A DNA stretch of 64,000 nt from Agrococcus jejuensis (GCF_007679035.1 NZ_VEFR01000001.1:1073925-1137924), one strand, 5' to 3'. Counted from the first letter of the stretch, positions 20,646-29,573 are shown. Notes: generated by a model not told the origin, from the letters alone. Translations and numbers: made by a program.

Positions 20646-21025
20646 GCTGCCGTCCAAGCCGCTGACACGATCCACACCGCACCGTTGACGTCGTGCACTC
20701 GCTCGATCGAGAGCGCTCCAGTGGTCAGCCAGGTGAACGCGCCAGCCTCGCCCATGCTCGCCGCGAGGTAGTGGCGGGTGCCGTTCGCCAGCGACGCCTC
20801 CGCGGCCTTCGCGCGCGTCTGCGCATCGGTGCCAGCGAACATCAACTGGAAGATGCCGGTCCGCGGGCCGTGTGCGCGGATGACGATCGCGACGCCGCCT
20901 GTCGGGATTGCCTGCACGACGCTGCGCGATTCGCGCTGCCCCTCGAACTGGAGCACGGCGTCGACCGTCGCGACCGTGACGTTGGGCGTACCGGATCGGT
21001 ACAGGATTCCGTCGGAGGTGGGCAT
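20642..21025 (-). CDS. Minor tail protein (distal tail component)
   Basis: 127 aa, starting 8 bases after the tape measure gene and coupled by ATGA overlap to the next minor tail gene. The sequence is beta-rich with few charged clusters. Position just after the tape measure suggests a distal tail protein; not recognised by motif. Confidence 0.6.
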   Translation of the reverse strand: MPTSDGILYRSGTPNVTVATVDAVLQFEGQRESRSVVQAIPTGGVAIVIRAHGPRTGIFQLMFAGTDAQTRAKAAEASLANGTRHYLAASMGEAGAFTWLTTGALSIERVHDVNGAVWIVSAAWTAA

Positions 21026-21033
21026 GGCGTCTC

Positions 21034-22269
21034 CTAGAACGGGATCGGCACGCCGGCCTGCGTGCGGACGTGGGCGAGAATGGTCGCCGAGCGGTTGCGG
21101 ACGAGGTTGGAGAGGATGGTCTCGGCCTGGCCGACGATCGCCTGCGCCGTGACCGTGGCGGTCGAGCCGTCGAGCTGGTTCGTCTGGTAGGCGACGTTCT
21201 CAATGTCGGTGGACGCCTGCCCCGTTTCGGCGTCGATGATGATCTGCGCACCGTCGGGCAGCGTGTAAACGCTGTCACCGAAGGCGTTGACCTCCGAAGT
21301 GGCACCGGCCGTCGTCGTCGCGAGGTTCACCAGCTGCTGGTTGTAGGCGGAGGCCTGCTCCTGCGCGAGCGCGTACGACTCCTCGAGCTCGGTGAGCGCG
21401 GCGTTGCCGTTGATGACCTCCTGGTTCGCGCCCTGCTGCGCGAGCGACACGTCACCGTACGCCGAGGTGTTCGCCGCGGCAACGGCGTTCGTCTCCTCCA
21501 TGCGGGCGTTGAGCGACTCACGCGACGCGAGCAGCGCCGCCTCGTTGCCGATCATCGCCAGCGCCGCAGTTTCCTGAGAGACACCCCACTCAGCGGCGTT
21601 GTCCTGCAAGTCCTGGTACGACTCGGTGTAGACCTGCTGCAGTGCAGCGATCTCCTGGGTCGTCGTAAGCACCCGTTGGCCGGACTCGGCGTACGACGTG
21701 GCCCACTCGGCCGCGAGCTCGTTGATTCGCTCCTGGCGCTCCTCGACAGCCTCGAAGCCAGCGACAGCCAGACCGATGCCCGCGGCCGCTGCCAGGCCCG
21801 CGACAGCGCCGGCAGGACCGAAGCCGCCGAAGGCGTTCGCGGCGATCTCCTGCACGAGGTCGGAGACGTCGTCGAATTCGCCCGAGAACGAAGCCGCGGC
21901 CTCGCGGCCAGATGATGCCGCCTCAGACTTGAAGTCGTCGAGTCCCTCGCCAGCTCGATCCAGCCCCTTGCGCGCGTCGTCACCTGCGTCTTCCGCGTCG
22001 CGACCGAAGTCCTTCGCGGCGCGTGCCGCATCCTCGAACTCCCGCTCGGCGTCGCCCACGGCATCGTTCAGCCTGTCGACCTCGCGCTTCGCGTCGCCGG
22101 GCATGTCCGAGAAGATGCTGAAGTAGTCAGCAGCTTCCTCGCCCGCGTCTGACGCCTCATCGGTGAATCGCTCCACGACGTCCTGCAGGTCTTCGAGGGC
22201 ACGCTCGGCATCCTTCGTGCCGGCCTGGAAGCGGCGCGCGTTCAGCGCGAGGTCGACCTCCATCGCCAT
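21034..22269 (-). CDS. Tape measure protein (short)
   Basis: 411 aa. The N-terminal 130 residues are heptad-rich and coiled (DAERALEDLQDVVERF, DDARKGLDRAGEGLDDFK). A glycine/alanine-rich hydrophobic stretch follows at about residues 145-175 (FGPAGAVAGLAAAAGIGLAV). A second Ala/Gln-rich helical half completes the protein. It sets tail length; the short protein implies a short tail of about 60 nm if the usual 0.15 nm per residue holds. ATG at 22269 has GGGAGG upstream. Confidence 0.88.
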   Translation of the reverse strand: MAMEVDLALNARRFQAGTKDAERALEDLQDVVERFTDEASDAGEEAADYFSIFSDMPGDAKREVDRLNDAVGDAEREFEDAARAAKDFGRDAEDAGDDARKGLDRAGEGLDDFKSEAASSGREAAASFSGEFDDVSDLVQEIAANAFGGFGPAGAVAGLAAAAGIGLAVAGFEAVEERQERINELAAEWATSYAESGQRVLTTTQEIAALQQVYTESYQDLQDNAAEWGVSQETAALAMIGNEAALLASRESLNARMEETNAVAAANTSAYGDVSLAQQGANQEVINGNAALTELEESYALAQEQASAYNQQLVNLATTTAGATSEVNAFGDSVYTLPDGAQIIIDAETGQASTDIENVAYQTNQLDGSTATVTAQAIVGQAETILSNLVRNRSATILAHVRTQAGVPIPF

Positions 22270-22270
22270 G

Positions 22271-22795
22271 TCATCGCCTCCCCTCGAGGGCCTCGTGAAC
22301 GGTTCGGATCGCGGTCTGCGTCCAGAGAGCCGCGAAGCGCGGCAGCAGGTTTTCGACGGTCGGGTAGAACGCCCAACCCTGACGCCGCACACGAGGCCAC
22401 TGGCGCGTGGTGTGGCGCTTGACCTGATGCGGCTTGCCCTTCGGGCTGCGGCGCGTGTAGGTCGATACCTTGCCGGCGTTCGCGCCGAACTCGATCGCCT
22501 TGCCGTAGGCGTTCGGGACGAGCCCGCCCTTGAGCGCGCGCGTCGACGCAGCGGTGCGCATTCGCACGTTCTGGTCCGACACCTGAATGCGAGCGCCGCG
22601 CACGAGTACCGCGGACGAGAGCCGCGGCTGGTTCGACATGGCGGCACGCTCTGCGATCTGCTTCGTGAACTCGGGCTCGAGCGCCCGCTTCGACACCTGG
22701 CGCACCTGCTTGCGGACCTCGGTCGGGGCGACGCGCAGCGAGAGGATCGCGGCCTGTAGCAGCCGCGATCCCTCGACGTCGATCCGCCCCGGCAT
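22271..22795 (-). CDS. Tail component, HK97 gp10-like candidate
   Basis: 174 aa, strongly basic, starting MPGRIDVEGSRLLQAAIL with conserved-looking segments GLVPNAYGKAIEFGANAG and RRQGWAFYPTVENLLPRFAALW. This resembles HK97 gp10-type head-tail joining/tail assembly proteins. It lies between the major tail protein and the tape measure, where a frameshifted tail chaperone is normally found. Confidence 0.6.
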   Translation of the reverse strand: MPGRIDVEGSRLLQAAILSLRVAPTEVRKQVRQVSKRALEPEFTKQIAERAAMSNQPRLSSAVLVRGARIQVSDQNVRMRTAASTRALKGGLVPNAYGKAIEFGANAGKVSTYTRRSPKGKPHQVKRHTTRQWPRVRRQGWAFYPTVENLLPRFAALWTQTAIRTVHEALEGRR

Positions 22796-22798
22796 CGG

Positions 22799-23245
22799 TC
22801 AGGAGGCCGTCGTGACGATGACGGGCTTGCCCTGCACCTGCAGCGTGACGGTGGCCGCCGCCACGCTGTCGACCGTGCCGCCGACCGCGCCGGCCTGCAG
22901 CGTGACGGTGACGCGGAACGCCGGGTTCGTCGCCGACACTACGGCGCCGTTGTTCGGCAGGAACGTGAGCACGACCTCGGCGCCGTCGTTGTCGAAGAGG
23001 TAGCGGCTGAGGCTCGTCGCCTGCGACCAGTCCTGCGCGTACGCGAGGGTGCATGCCCACGTCGTGCCGGTCGGGAAGTTGAACACGGCATCCGGGTTCA
23101 GTCCCTTCCACGAGACGCTGCCGCTCGAGGGCGTGAGCTCGACCTGCGAGACGTGCTTCTCGAAGTCGCCGACGTCGGTCGCGCCCGACTTGATGTTGAG
23201 CTTCACGTTCGACAGCCGCAGCGGCTTGACGTTGATCTGTGCCAT
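22799..23245 (-). CDS. Major tail protein
   Basis: 148 aa starting MAQINVKPLRLSNVKLNIK, beta-rich and ending in an immunoglobulin-like region (AAATVTLQVQGKPVIVTT). Size and position after the tail terminator and before the tape measure fit the tail tube subunit. It starts 4 bases after the upstream stop. Confidence 0.75.
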   Translation of the reverse strand: MAQINVKPLRLSNVKLNIKSGATDVGDFEKHVSQVELTPSSGSVSWKGLNPDAVFNFPTGTTWACTLAYAQDWSQATSLSRYLFDNDGAEVVLTFLPNNGAVVSATNPAFRVTVTLQAGAVGGTVDSVAAATVTLQVQGKPVIVTTAS

Positions 23246-23249
23246 GGGA

Positions 23250-23624
23250 CTAGTCCTCTCTGGTGGTGATGACGTGCACGGGAACGTCCCATGCGAGCGT
23301 GTTGGTGTCGGGGTCGAGCACCTTCTCGGCCTCGTCCCAAGCGGAGCCGAGGTGGTCTTCGATCACGGCGAGCAGGTCGGATAGCGAGTCCTCGAGGTCG
23401 CGCTCGGCCTTGGGCTGGTCGTCGTGGTGCGAGGTGATGCGCACGAGGAGGGTGTGGTCGTACGCGCCGAGGGGAGCGTCGGCCGCGCGTCGGACGCGCT
23501 CGTTGCGGACGCGGACCATGGTGCGGTCGAGCGTGTCGGGTGCGCTCTCGACATCGATCACGAGCCACGACTTCGGCAGGTGGTCGCGGAGCGTGGCCGC
23601 GACGTACTCGCGTGCGGCCTTCAT
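23250..23624 (-). CDS. Tail terminator candidate
   Basis: 124 aa starting MKAAREYVAATLRDHL with a segment typical of tail-completion proteins (YDHTLLVRITSHHDD, followed by an acidic helix LEDSLSDLLAVIEDHL). It overlaps the preceding connector gene by 4 bases (ATGA) and lies upstream of the major tail protein, the usual place of the tail terminator. Confidence 0.65.
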   Translation of the reverse strand: MKAAREYVAATLRDHLPKSWLVIDVESAPDTLDRTMVRVRNERVRRAADAPLGAYDHTLLVRITSHHDDQPKAERDLEDSLSDLLAVIEDHLGSAWDEAEKVLDPDTNTLAWDVPVHVITTRED

Positions 23625-24208
23625 CCGATCACCGGCTTCCCGCGGCGGGGCCGGAGCATCTGCTGCACCGACCAGTCGAGGGGGAACACGGGTGCGGCGA
23701 AGCCCTCGGGGCCGAGGGTCGTCGCGCCGGGGTCCGTCTTGCTGGCGTTCCAGATGTTGCGGGCCTGCATGAGCTGCGCCTGCCGGTAGCGGGTCGGGAT
23801 CGGCGCGTCGGCGGCGAGCGTCGGTGCGTACTCGAGGCACTGGTGCCGGGCGACGACGAGCAGATCGTGGAGTCGACCGTCGTCAGACGGGGCACCCGAC
23901 CAGTCGTGGCGTGCGGCGGCGATCGTGTACCAGCCGCCGCCGTCTTCGTGCTCGACGATCACGGGCAGCGGAAGGAGCGACTGCGTGACGCCGGGGGCGC
24001 TCATGACGACGCGCAGCTCGTGGCGGCCGGCGACGCCGAGGAGCGGCAGATCGACCTCGACGACCTCGCCGAGCAGCGCGGCGCCGACAGGGATGGTGAC
24101 GCCGTTCTCCTGGACGAGTTCGGCATCGGCAGCCGTGAAGTCGTCGAGGTCGACGGAGGCAGGCTCGATCGCCACAGGTGCCGGGTGGTCACCGATGGTG
24201 AAGTGCAT
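23621..24208 (-). CDS. Head-to-tail adaptor/connector
   Basis: 195 aa following the capsid gene. The C-terminal half has the helical segment PTRYRQAQLMQARNIWN characteristic of gp6-like head-tail adaptors, preceded by a beta-domain. It should close the portal vertex and join the tail. ATGA overlap with the next gene. Confidence 0.7.
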   Translation of the reverse strand: MHFTIGDHPAPVAIEPASVDLDDFTAADAELVQENGVTIPVGAALLGEVVEVDLPLLGVAGRHELRVVMSAPGVTQSLLPLPVIVEHEDGGGWYTIAAARHDWSGAPSDDGRLHDLLVVARHQCLEYAPTLAADAPIPTRYRQAQLMQARNIWNASKTDPGATTLGPEGFAAPVFPLDWSVQQMLRPRRGKPVIG

Positions 24209-24236
24209 GAGCCTGCCTCCGTCGTCTCGTGTGGGA

Positions 24237-25880
24237 TCAGCTGTCGGCCGTGCCGATGAGCACGAACGACGCGGGGCGCTCGATGAGCGTCTGGAGGTAC
24301 CCGACCGCGGCGCGGTCGACGCCGCCCCGGGCCACGTCGAGCGCGTCGACCTGGATGGGCGTCTCGCCGATCTCGTTGAAACGGATGCCCTGCTTCGACC
24401 CGACGAGGACGGCCGGGGTGTTCTCGATGCCGATGTCGCCGCGGACGACGCGGAAGCCGTCTGCCGTGCCCTCGCCCTTCGTGCCGAAGTCGAAGTTCAC
24501 GAACTCGGGGATCTTCTCGTGGCCGGTGAAGAGCGCCTGCTGGTAGGCGGCGGTGTTCATGATGGCGAACGTCGGGGTGTCCTCGGCGTCCTCGATCGCG
24601 AGGATGCCCTGCATGAGCATGCCGAGCGCGGCGGGGTAGTCGGTCGGGTAGGTCGCGGCGGCGACGGGCGCGCCCGCTGCCTGGACGATGAACGACAGGG
24701 CCTTGCGGTCCGTGATCCGCGCGTACGACTCGAGCACGCCCCGCCAGAACGCGGCGATGACCTCCTCACCGCCCGGCAGGTCGAAGAACTCGCGGGCGAT
24801 GTCGGCCGCGAATCCGTACTTCGTGAGCACGCTCGCGACGAGCGACGTGGACGCGGTGCCGGTCGGCAGCTGCGTCTTGTTGCCTGCCCACTCCTGGACG
24901 AGCGCCGTGCCCTGGTCGAGCACGAAGCCCTTGGCGTCCATCGCGGCGATGGTCCCCTGGGTGCCGAGGGTGATGTACTTCCGCTGGTAGGCACGGCCCT
25001 TCCACGCCTCGCCGATCCAGGCGGGCTGCAGCACGCCGGTGGCGGGCAGAGCGCCCGAGCCGGTGTGCTTGATGTCGGAGAGCGCGGCGAGCATCTGCTC
25101 GGCCTGCGCCTTCTCCGAACCGTGGCCGTGCATGACGGCGGTCATGGCGGCGAAGACGGCGTTGGCGCCGAGCTCCTCCGCCTTCTGGACGTCCGCCTCG
25201 GTGGCGGTCGTCGGCGCGACGGCGTTGCCCATCGTCGCCTCCTCTCCTGCCGCCGGGGCGGCCTCGGTGGTCTGCTCGTCCTCGGCGTCGGCCGGGACGT
25301 AGGTGGTGGTCTGTCCGTCCGGGGTCGTCACGGTGACGTCCTCGGGCTTCGTGTCGGCGGTGAGCTGCACGTGGTCGCCGTCTCCAGTCGTGGACTCGAC
25401 CTCGGCCTCGGGCTCCTCGTCGCCCTCCTGCACGTCGCCGAGCGCGAACAGGCCGGCCGACGCGAACGCACCCTCGGTGACGAGGGCGGCACCGGTGAGA
25501 GCGGCACCGACTGCGACCGCGCCGGCGCGCACGATGTCGCGCAGCTCGGCGGACAGTCGACGCCGCGACGGGTCCGCGAGGTAGGCGTCGCCCTCGTCGG
25601 TGTCAGCGATCGCGAACTCCGCGACGATGCCGACGCCGGGCACCGACTCGAGGGAGGTGGCGCGACCGAGCGGCTGGAACCGGTCGTGCTCGAGGTTCAC
25701 CGTCACGACGGAGGGGTCGCGCGGCAGGCGCACCGTTCCCTCGGGGAAGGTGATCGGCGCAGTGCCGGACTGGCTGAGACGGGACTCCTCGCCGTACGGC
25801 AGCAGCAGGCCACGCACTGTGCGCGGCTTCTCGGCGACGGCCGCGAAGAGGCCAGCCTGGGTGGTGGTCGTGTCGGTCAT
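24237..25880 (-). CDS. Fused prohead protease - major capsid protein
   Basis: 547 aa carrying two functions. Residues about 15-125 resemble an S78/U35 prohead protease (RGLLLPYGEES; possible catalytic His in VTVNLEHDRFQPLG and Ser in RRRLSAELRD). Residues about 125-230 are an Ala/Glu/Thr-rich linker, probably a scaffold/delta-like region. Residues about 240-547 resemble an HK97-fold capsid protein (GVLQPAWIGEAWKG, RVVRGDIGIENTPAVLVG). Normally these are separate genes. GGAGG precedes the ATG. Confidence 0.85.
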   Translation of the reverse strand: MTDTTTTQAGLFAAVAEKPRTVRGLLLPYGEESRLSQSGTAPITFPEGTVRLPRDPSVVTVNLEHDRFQPLGRATSLESVPGVGIVAEFAIADTDEGDAYLADPSRRRLSAELRDIVRAGAVAVGAALTGAALVTEGAFASAGLFALGDVQEGDEEPEAEVESTTGDGDHVQLTADTKPEDVTVTTPDGQTTTYVPADAEDEQTTEAAPAAGEEATMGNAVAPTTATEADVQKAEELGANAVFAAMTAVMHGHGSEKAQAEQMLAALSDIKHTGSGALPATGVLQPAWIGEAWKGRAYQRKYITLGTQGTIAAMDAKGFVLDQGTALVQEWAGNKTQLPTGTASTSLVASVLTKYGFAADIAREFFDLPGGEEVIAAFWRGVLESYARITDRKALSFIVQAAGAPVAAATYPTDYPAALGMLMQGILAIEDAEDTPTFAIMNTAAYQQALFTGHEKIPEFVNFDFGTKGEGTADGFRVVRGDIGIENTPAVLVGSKQGIRFNEIGETPIQVDALDVARGGVDRAAVGYLQTLIERPASFVLIGTADS

Positions 25881-25882
25881 GG

Positions 25883-26956
25883 TCAGTCCTCCGTGGGGAC
25901 GCCGGTCGGCTCGGGGGCCGGCGTGTCGAACTCGGACAGGTCGAAGCGGACGCGCTGCCCGCGCGGCACCACGTCGTCCATCGAGAGCCGGTGCTGGATG
26001 GGGTCGAGCCAGAACTTCAGATCGCCGTAGAACCGGGACACCTCGCCCTGCGCGTTGCGGTAGGTCATCGAGTCCTCGGCGACGCCACCGTCGATCAGCG
26101 CGACAGGGAGGCCGACGTGGTTGGCGACGTCGATACGGACGGCGTTGCGCGCGTCCTGCAGCAGCGCCTGCGCGTCGTGGCCGGGCGTCTCCATCTGCAG
26201 GCCCGGGGGCAGGTAGCCGATCGTGCCGCCCGGCTGTCGGCGAGCCTCCCGCCACTGCGTGAGGACGCCATCGGTACCGGTCACCTCATCCTGCTCGAGC
26301 ACGACCTCGGACCCCTGCTGGTGGCGGATCACGGTGATCGGGATGGGGTTCTGCGCGCGGTCGACGTACGCGGCCTCGATCGCCTGCGCAGCTCGGAGCG
26401 TGTCGCGAGCGTCGTTGAGGAGTCCATTCGTCGGTCCGTTGAACAGCAACACGTCCTCGGCGTCGACGACCTCCATGCCGCCGCCAGGCTTCACGACGAC
26501 TTCGATCTGCCCGTTCCTGATCTGCCAGCGATCCCACGGGACGCGCACGGCGTCGAGGATCGGGCCGTGCGCCGAGCCGGACGTGCGCGCGCCGCGCTCG
26601 AGCGCCCAGAGCGACAGGCCGTGGAAGAGCAGGTCGTCGAGCGTCCAGACCATTCGGTCGTAGGGGTTCTCGAGGCTGTTCGAGCGGTAGAGGAACGTGG
26701 GCTGCGTGCGGGCGACCCCGTTGGCGTCGAGGGCTCGGAGCGGCAGCGGTGCGCCTGCGCCGACGATCAGGTTGCGGCTGCGGGCGACGGCGGGCACCTG
26801 GATCGCCGCGGCGCGGTTGAGCGGCGCGCTCGACAGAGCGATGCCGAGCGCCTCGGCCGCGGCGATCGCAGGGCTGAGCGTGGAGGCGTCCTGCCAAGGG
26901 GCGACGACGGGAAGCGTGCTGCTGCCCTTGCCGCCGAGGATGCTGAGGAGGTCCAC
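25883..26956 (-). CDS. Portal protein
   Basis: 357 aa HK97-type portal, compact compared with the usual 400-500. Recognisable elements are NRAAAIQVPAVARSRNLIVG near the N-terminus, RVPWDRWQIRNG and the C-terminal DSMTYRNAQGEVSRFYGDL (a typical YxNxE/Q motif). It forms the packaging vertex. The GTG start lacks a clear ribosome-binding site; 42 bases separate it from the terminase. Confidence 0.88.
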   Translation of the reverse strand: MDLLSILGGKGSSTLPVVAPWQDASTLSPAIAAAEALGIALSSAPLNRAAAIQVPAVARSRNLIVGAGAPLPLRALDANGVARTQPTFLYRSNSLENPYDRMVWTLDDLLFHGLSLWALERGARTSGSAHGPILDAVRVPWDRWQIRNGQIEVVVKPGGGMEVVDAEDVLLFNGPTNGLLNDARDTLRAAQAIEAAYVDRAQNPIPITVIRHQQGSEVVLEQDEVTGTDGVLTQWREARRQPGGTIGYLPPGLQMETPGHDAQALLQDARNAVRIDVANHVGLPVALIDGGVAEDSMTYRNAQGEVSRFYGDLKFWLDPIQHRLSMDDVVPRGQRVRFDLSEFDTPAPEPTGVPTED

Positions 26957-26998
26957 GGCAGGGATGCAAGCAGCAGCCCTGCGCGAAGGGGACAGATA

Positions 26999-28528
26999 TC
27001 AGGCGACGTAGCGCATGGGGGCGCGCTTGGCAGGCGTCTCGTCGTAGACGCGCAGCGCGAGGGAGACGGCCTCGAGCGCGACGATCTGCGCCTCGGGCGT
27101 CGGCCTGCCGAACGCGAACGAGCGCTCGTCGCCGCGGCGCGAGGCGATGAGAGCGGCCTGCGTCAGCGCCTCTTGGCCGTAGTGCCTGAGCCTGGCCGTG
27201 TGCACCTCGCGGACGAGCAGCGCGGCCGCAGTCTGCACCTCGAGCCACGACTGTCGCTGCAGGCGCGTGCGAGCTCGAGCCTGCGTGATCTTCTCGACCT
27301 CGACGTTGATCTGCCCCTTCGCGTCGTAGACGATGGGGGCGCGCGGGTACTTCGCGGCGATGCCGTTGACGCGCTCGACGAGCCAGTCGCTGCCACGCTC
27401 GTACGCGACGAGGCCGACGTGCGCCACGCCGTCGACGCGCCAGGCGATGCCGATCGCGGAGAACGACTGATCGAACGACACCGCCACGCCGAGCGCGAAG
27501 TGGTCGGGGCGCACGGTTTCGAGGTCGCCGTCGACCTCGGCGCCATTCCACTTCCCGGGATTGATGATGCCGGCCGTGGTGGCGTCGCGGCCGAACTGGC
27601 CGAGGTACTCCTGGGCGAAGCGCTCGCCGCCGATGCGGTCGTAGTTCTGCTTGATCGCGCGCATGGTCGTGAGCGTGCCGACGCCGGGGTGCCCGCGCTC
27701 GACGAGGGGGCGCACGAGGTCCCACGTCTCGACATCCTCGACGGTGAGCTCTTCACGGATGCCGTACTTCACGATGCCGTGGAGGATCGACTCGTCGTCG
27801 TCGAGCACCTCGGCGCGGTCGGCATCGATGTCGGCCTTGCCCTGCTCGAGCGCATCCCAGAGCAGGTTGCCGGCGCGGAAGTCGGCGGGCGTGCCGGCGA
27901 TGATCAGCTGCGCGTCGGGGCGGGTGTCCATCGTCGGGCCTGCCGACTGCAGTAGCACCGAGGTGAGCGCCACCGACGCCTCGCCGCCCTCGTCGATGAT
28001 GATCAGGTCGAACGCCTCGGATCGGAACGACGAGGCCTTGGGCGGCAGGAGCATGATCTGCGAGCCGTTGCCGAAGTCGATCGCCTCGTGCCCGTTCGAG
28101 CGCGTGATCTTGAGCGTCGGCCAGTGCTGGTCTGCCCAGCCCTCGATGCGCTCGAACACGTCCATCTTCCAGCGGGCTGCGAGCTTCGTGCCGGTCGAGG
28201 CGAACACGATGGCGACGCGGTAGCCGGGACGCTCGAGGCAGCGCCCGATGGCGATCGCGGTCGTGGACTCGGACTTCCCCGAGCGCCTGGGGACGTCGAC
28301 GGCGACCTGCCCGTAGAGGTGGCGGCCGAACGAGTCGCGGCTCTCGCAGACCTCGAACACTCGCCACTGCTGCGGCGCGATCTTCTCGAAGCCGAGCACG
28401 AACATGCCGAGGATGAACTCGCTCTCGAAGGGCTCGAAGCCGTCCGTTGGGCTGATCCACGCCGGGTCGATCCCCGGCGCGCTGTCGCGCGCGGGGAGAG
28501 GCTGCTTGCGGCGGGTAGTGAGCGCCAT
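26999..28528 (-). CDS. Terminase large subunit
   Basis: DNA-packaging motor of 509 aa. The ATPase domain has a Walker A-like VPRRSGKSESTT at about residue 82 and Walker B FDLIIIDEGGEA near 175. The nuclease domain begins around residue 340 with an acidic residue in VAVSFDQSFSAIGIAW. No separate small terminase was recognised. The ATG at 28528 has no ribosome-binding site; see the entry for 28529-28643 about an alternative upstream start in another frame. Confidence 0.92.
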   Translation of the reverse strand: MALTTRRKQPLPARDSAPGIDPAWISPTDGFEPFESEFILGMFVLGFEKIAPQQWRVFEVCESRDSFGRHLYGQVAVDVPRRSGKSESTTAIAIGRCLERPGYRVAIVFASTGTKLAARWKMDVFERIEGWADQHWPTLKITRSNGHEAIDFGNGSQIMLLPPKASSFRSEAFDLIIIDEGGEASVALTSVLLQSAGPTMDTRPDAQLIIAGTPADFRAGNLLWDALEQGKADIDADRAEVLDDDESILHGIVKYGIREELTVEDVETWDLVRPLVERGHPGVGTLTTMRAIKQNYDRIGGERFAQEYLGQFGRDATTAGIINPGKWNGAEVDGDLETVRPDHFALGVAVSFDQSFSAIGIAWRVDGVAHVGLVAYERGSDWLVERVNGIAAKYPRAPIVYDAKGQINVEVEKITQARARTRLQRQSWLEVQTAAALLVREVHTARLRHYGQEALTQAALIASRRGDERSFAFGRPTPEAQIVALEAVSLALRVYDETPAKRAPMRYVA

Positions 28529-28643
28529 CCAAAAACGCCGGGTCGGTGCGCTCTCGACGGGCGCGGCTCGAGCCGCGAGCAGCGGAACGCAGTGGCACGG
28601 GCGCGAGGCCGAGGTCGAGCTCTGCCGGCAGGGCGTCGGGCAT
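28529..28643 (-). other. Terminase leader region with a coupled out-of-frame ATG
   Basis: An ATG at 28643 overlaps the HNH stop by one base (TGATG) and opens a frame of coding-like codon use (starting MPDALPAELDLGLAPV). This frame is shifted relative to the terminase and reaches a run TTTTTG just before the terminase ATG at 28528. It could be a short leader gene, a frameshift-fused N-terminus of the terminase, or a recent indel. Confidence 0.35.
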
Positions 28644-28954
28644 CACAGCGAGATCATCCCCTTGCGTCGGGCACGGTTCTCGCGGGCGATCTTGTTGCCG
28701 AGCTTCCCGCCTGCCCGCTGGTTGCAGCGCGCGGTGCGGTCGTTGTGGCTGGGCCCGACGTTCCACGCGGCGTACTGGTACTGCGGGTGCGTGCGGCGCG
28801 GCAGGCGGTGGCCGACCTCCCACTTCTGCCACGGCATGATCGGCTGCCCACAGTCGATGCAGACGGCTGAGCCTGCGTCGACGGTGGGCTGCATCTGCTT
28901 GCGCATCGCCTTCGCGAACGCTTGCCATGCCGAGCCGCGGTGGAAGTCGGTCAC
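28643..28954 (-). CDS. HNH endonuclease family protein
   Basis: 103 aa. A zinc-ribbon CIDCGQPI is followed by the HNH core (WEVGHRLPRRTHPQYQY, WNVGPSHNDRTARCNQRAGG). HNH proteins next to terminases often take part in packaging-site cleavage. GTG start at 28954, 3 bases after the upstream stop. Confidence 0.85.
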   Translation of the reverse strand: MTDFHRGSAWQAFAKAMRKQMQPTVDAGSAVCIDCGQPIMPWQKWEVGHRLPRRTHPQYQYAAWNVGPSHNDRTARCNQRAGGKLGNKIARENRARRKGMISL

Positions 28955-28957
28955 GGT

Positions 28958-29149
28958 CTACTCGGGTCGGTCCGCGTGGCCGAGGTCGACCTCGAGGTGG
29001 CGGCGCTGGTCGCGCAGCGCAGTGCGCCGACGCACGAGGTCGTCGAGCGTCGCAGTCTGCTTCTCGATGCCGGCCTGCACCTCGTCGATGCGTTGGTCGA
29101 GGATGGCGATCGACGTCTCGATGAGGCGTCGGGTGGTGGTGGTCATCAT
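28958..29149 (-). CDS. Small coiled-coil phage protein
   Basis: 63 aa, almost entirely predicted helix (RRLIETSIAILDQRIDEVQ, TATLDDLVRRRTALRDQRR). Coupled to the preceding gene by a 4-base ATGA overlap. Function unknown. Confidence 0.65.
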   Translation of the reverse strand: MMTTTTRRLIETSIAILDQRIDEVQAGIEKQTATLDDLVRRRTALRDQRRHLEVDLGHADRPE

Positions 29150-29454
29150 GCTCGGCGTCCTGCCTTCATCGTCACGCTCGGGTCGCCGCGACGGACCATG
29201 CGCTTGTAGTGGGTGGCGCACAGTCCGTGCGCCTTGTGAGGCCGCTCGCACGCCGGGTACTTGCAGCCGCTGGTGTCGTGCTCGTGGTGGAACGTCGACC
29301 AGTGTGCGAGCGCGCGGATCTGGGCCTCGGATCGGCGCAGGTGGCCGATGAACGGGCCAAACTGCGTGCCGCACACGTGGCACACCACGACGATCGAGCG
29401 GTCGGACTCGTCCAGGTCCATGCGCTTGCCGCGCAGCGTGCTCGGCGCCCTCAT
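29146..29454 (-). CDS. Zinc-binding phage protein
   Basis: 102 aa with two zinc-binding segments: CHVCGTQF followed by histidines (HWSTFHHEH), and CKYPACERPHKAHGLCATHY then KRMVRRGDP. The second is common in actinophage DNA-binding and HNH-associated proteins. ATGA overlaps on both sides. Confidence 0.75.
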   Translation of the reverse strand: MRAPSTLRGKRMDLDESDRSIVVVCHVCGTQFGPFIGHLRRSEAQIRALAHWSTFHHEHDTSGCKYPACERPHKAHGLCATHYKRMVRRGDPSVTMKAGRRA

Positions 29455-29573
29455 GGCTCGCTCCTGTCGTTGAGGTAGACCAGGCCCACCACGGCGATGG
29501 CTCCGGTGACGACGAGGCAGACGAGCAGCGCCACGTCCTGCGCGAGCGGCACCCACTCCAGCCAGCCGCTCAT
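29451..29573 (-). CDS. Small phage membrane protein
   Basis: 40 aa with one transmembrane helix (ALLVCLVVTGAIAVVGLVYL) and short polar ends. ATGA overlaps with the methyltransferase upstream and the zinc protein downstream support translation. Function unknown. Confidence 0.6.
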   Translation of the reverse strand: MSGWLEWVPLAQDVALLVCLVVTGAIAVVGLVYLNDRSEP

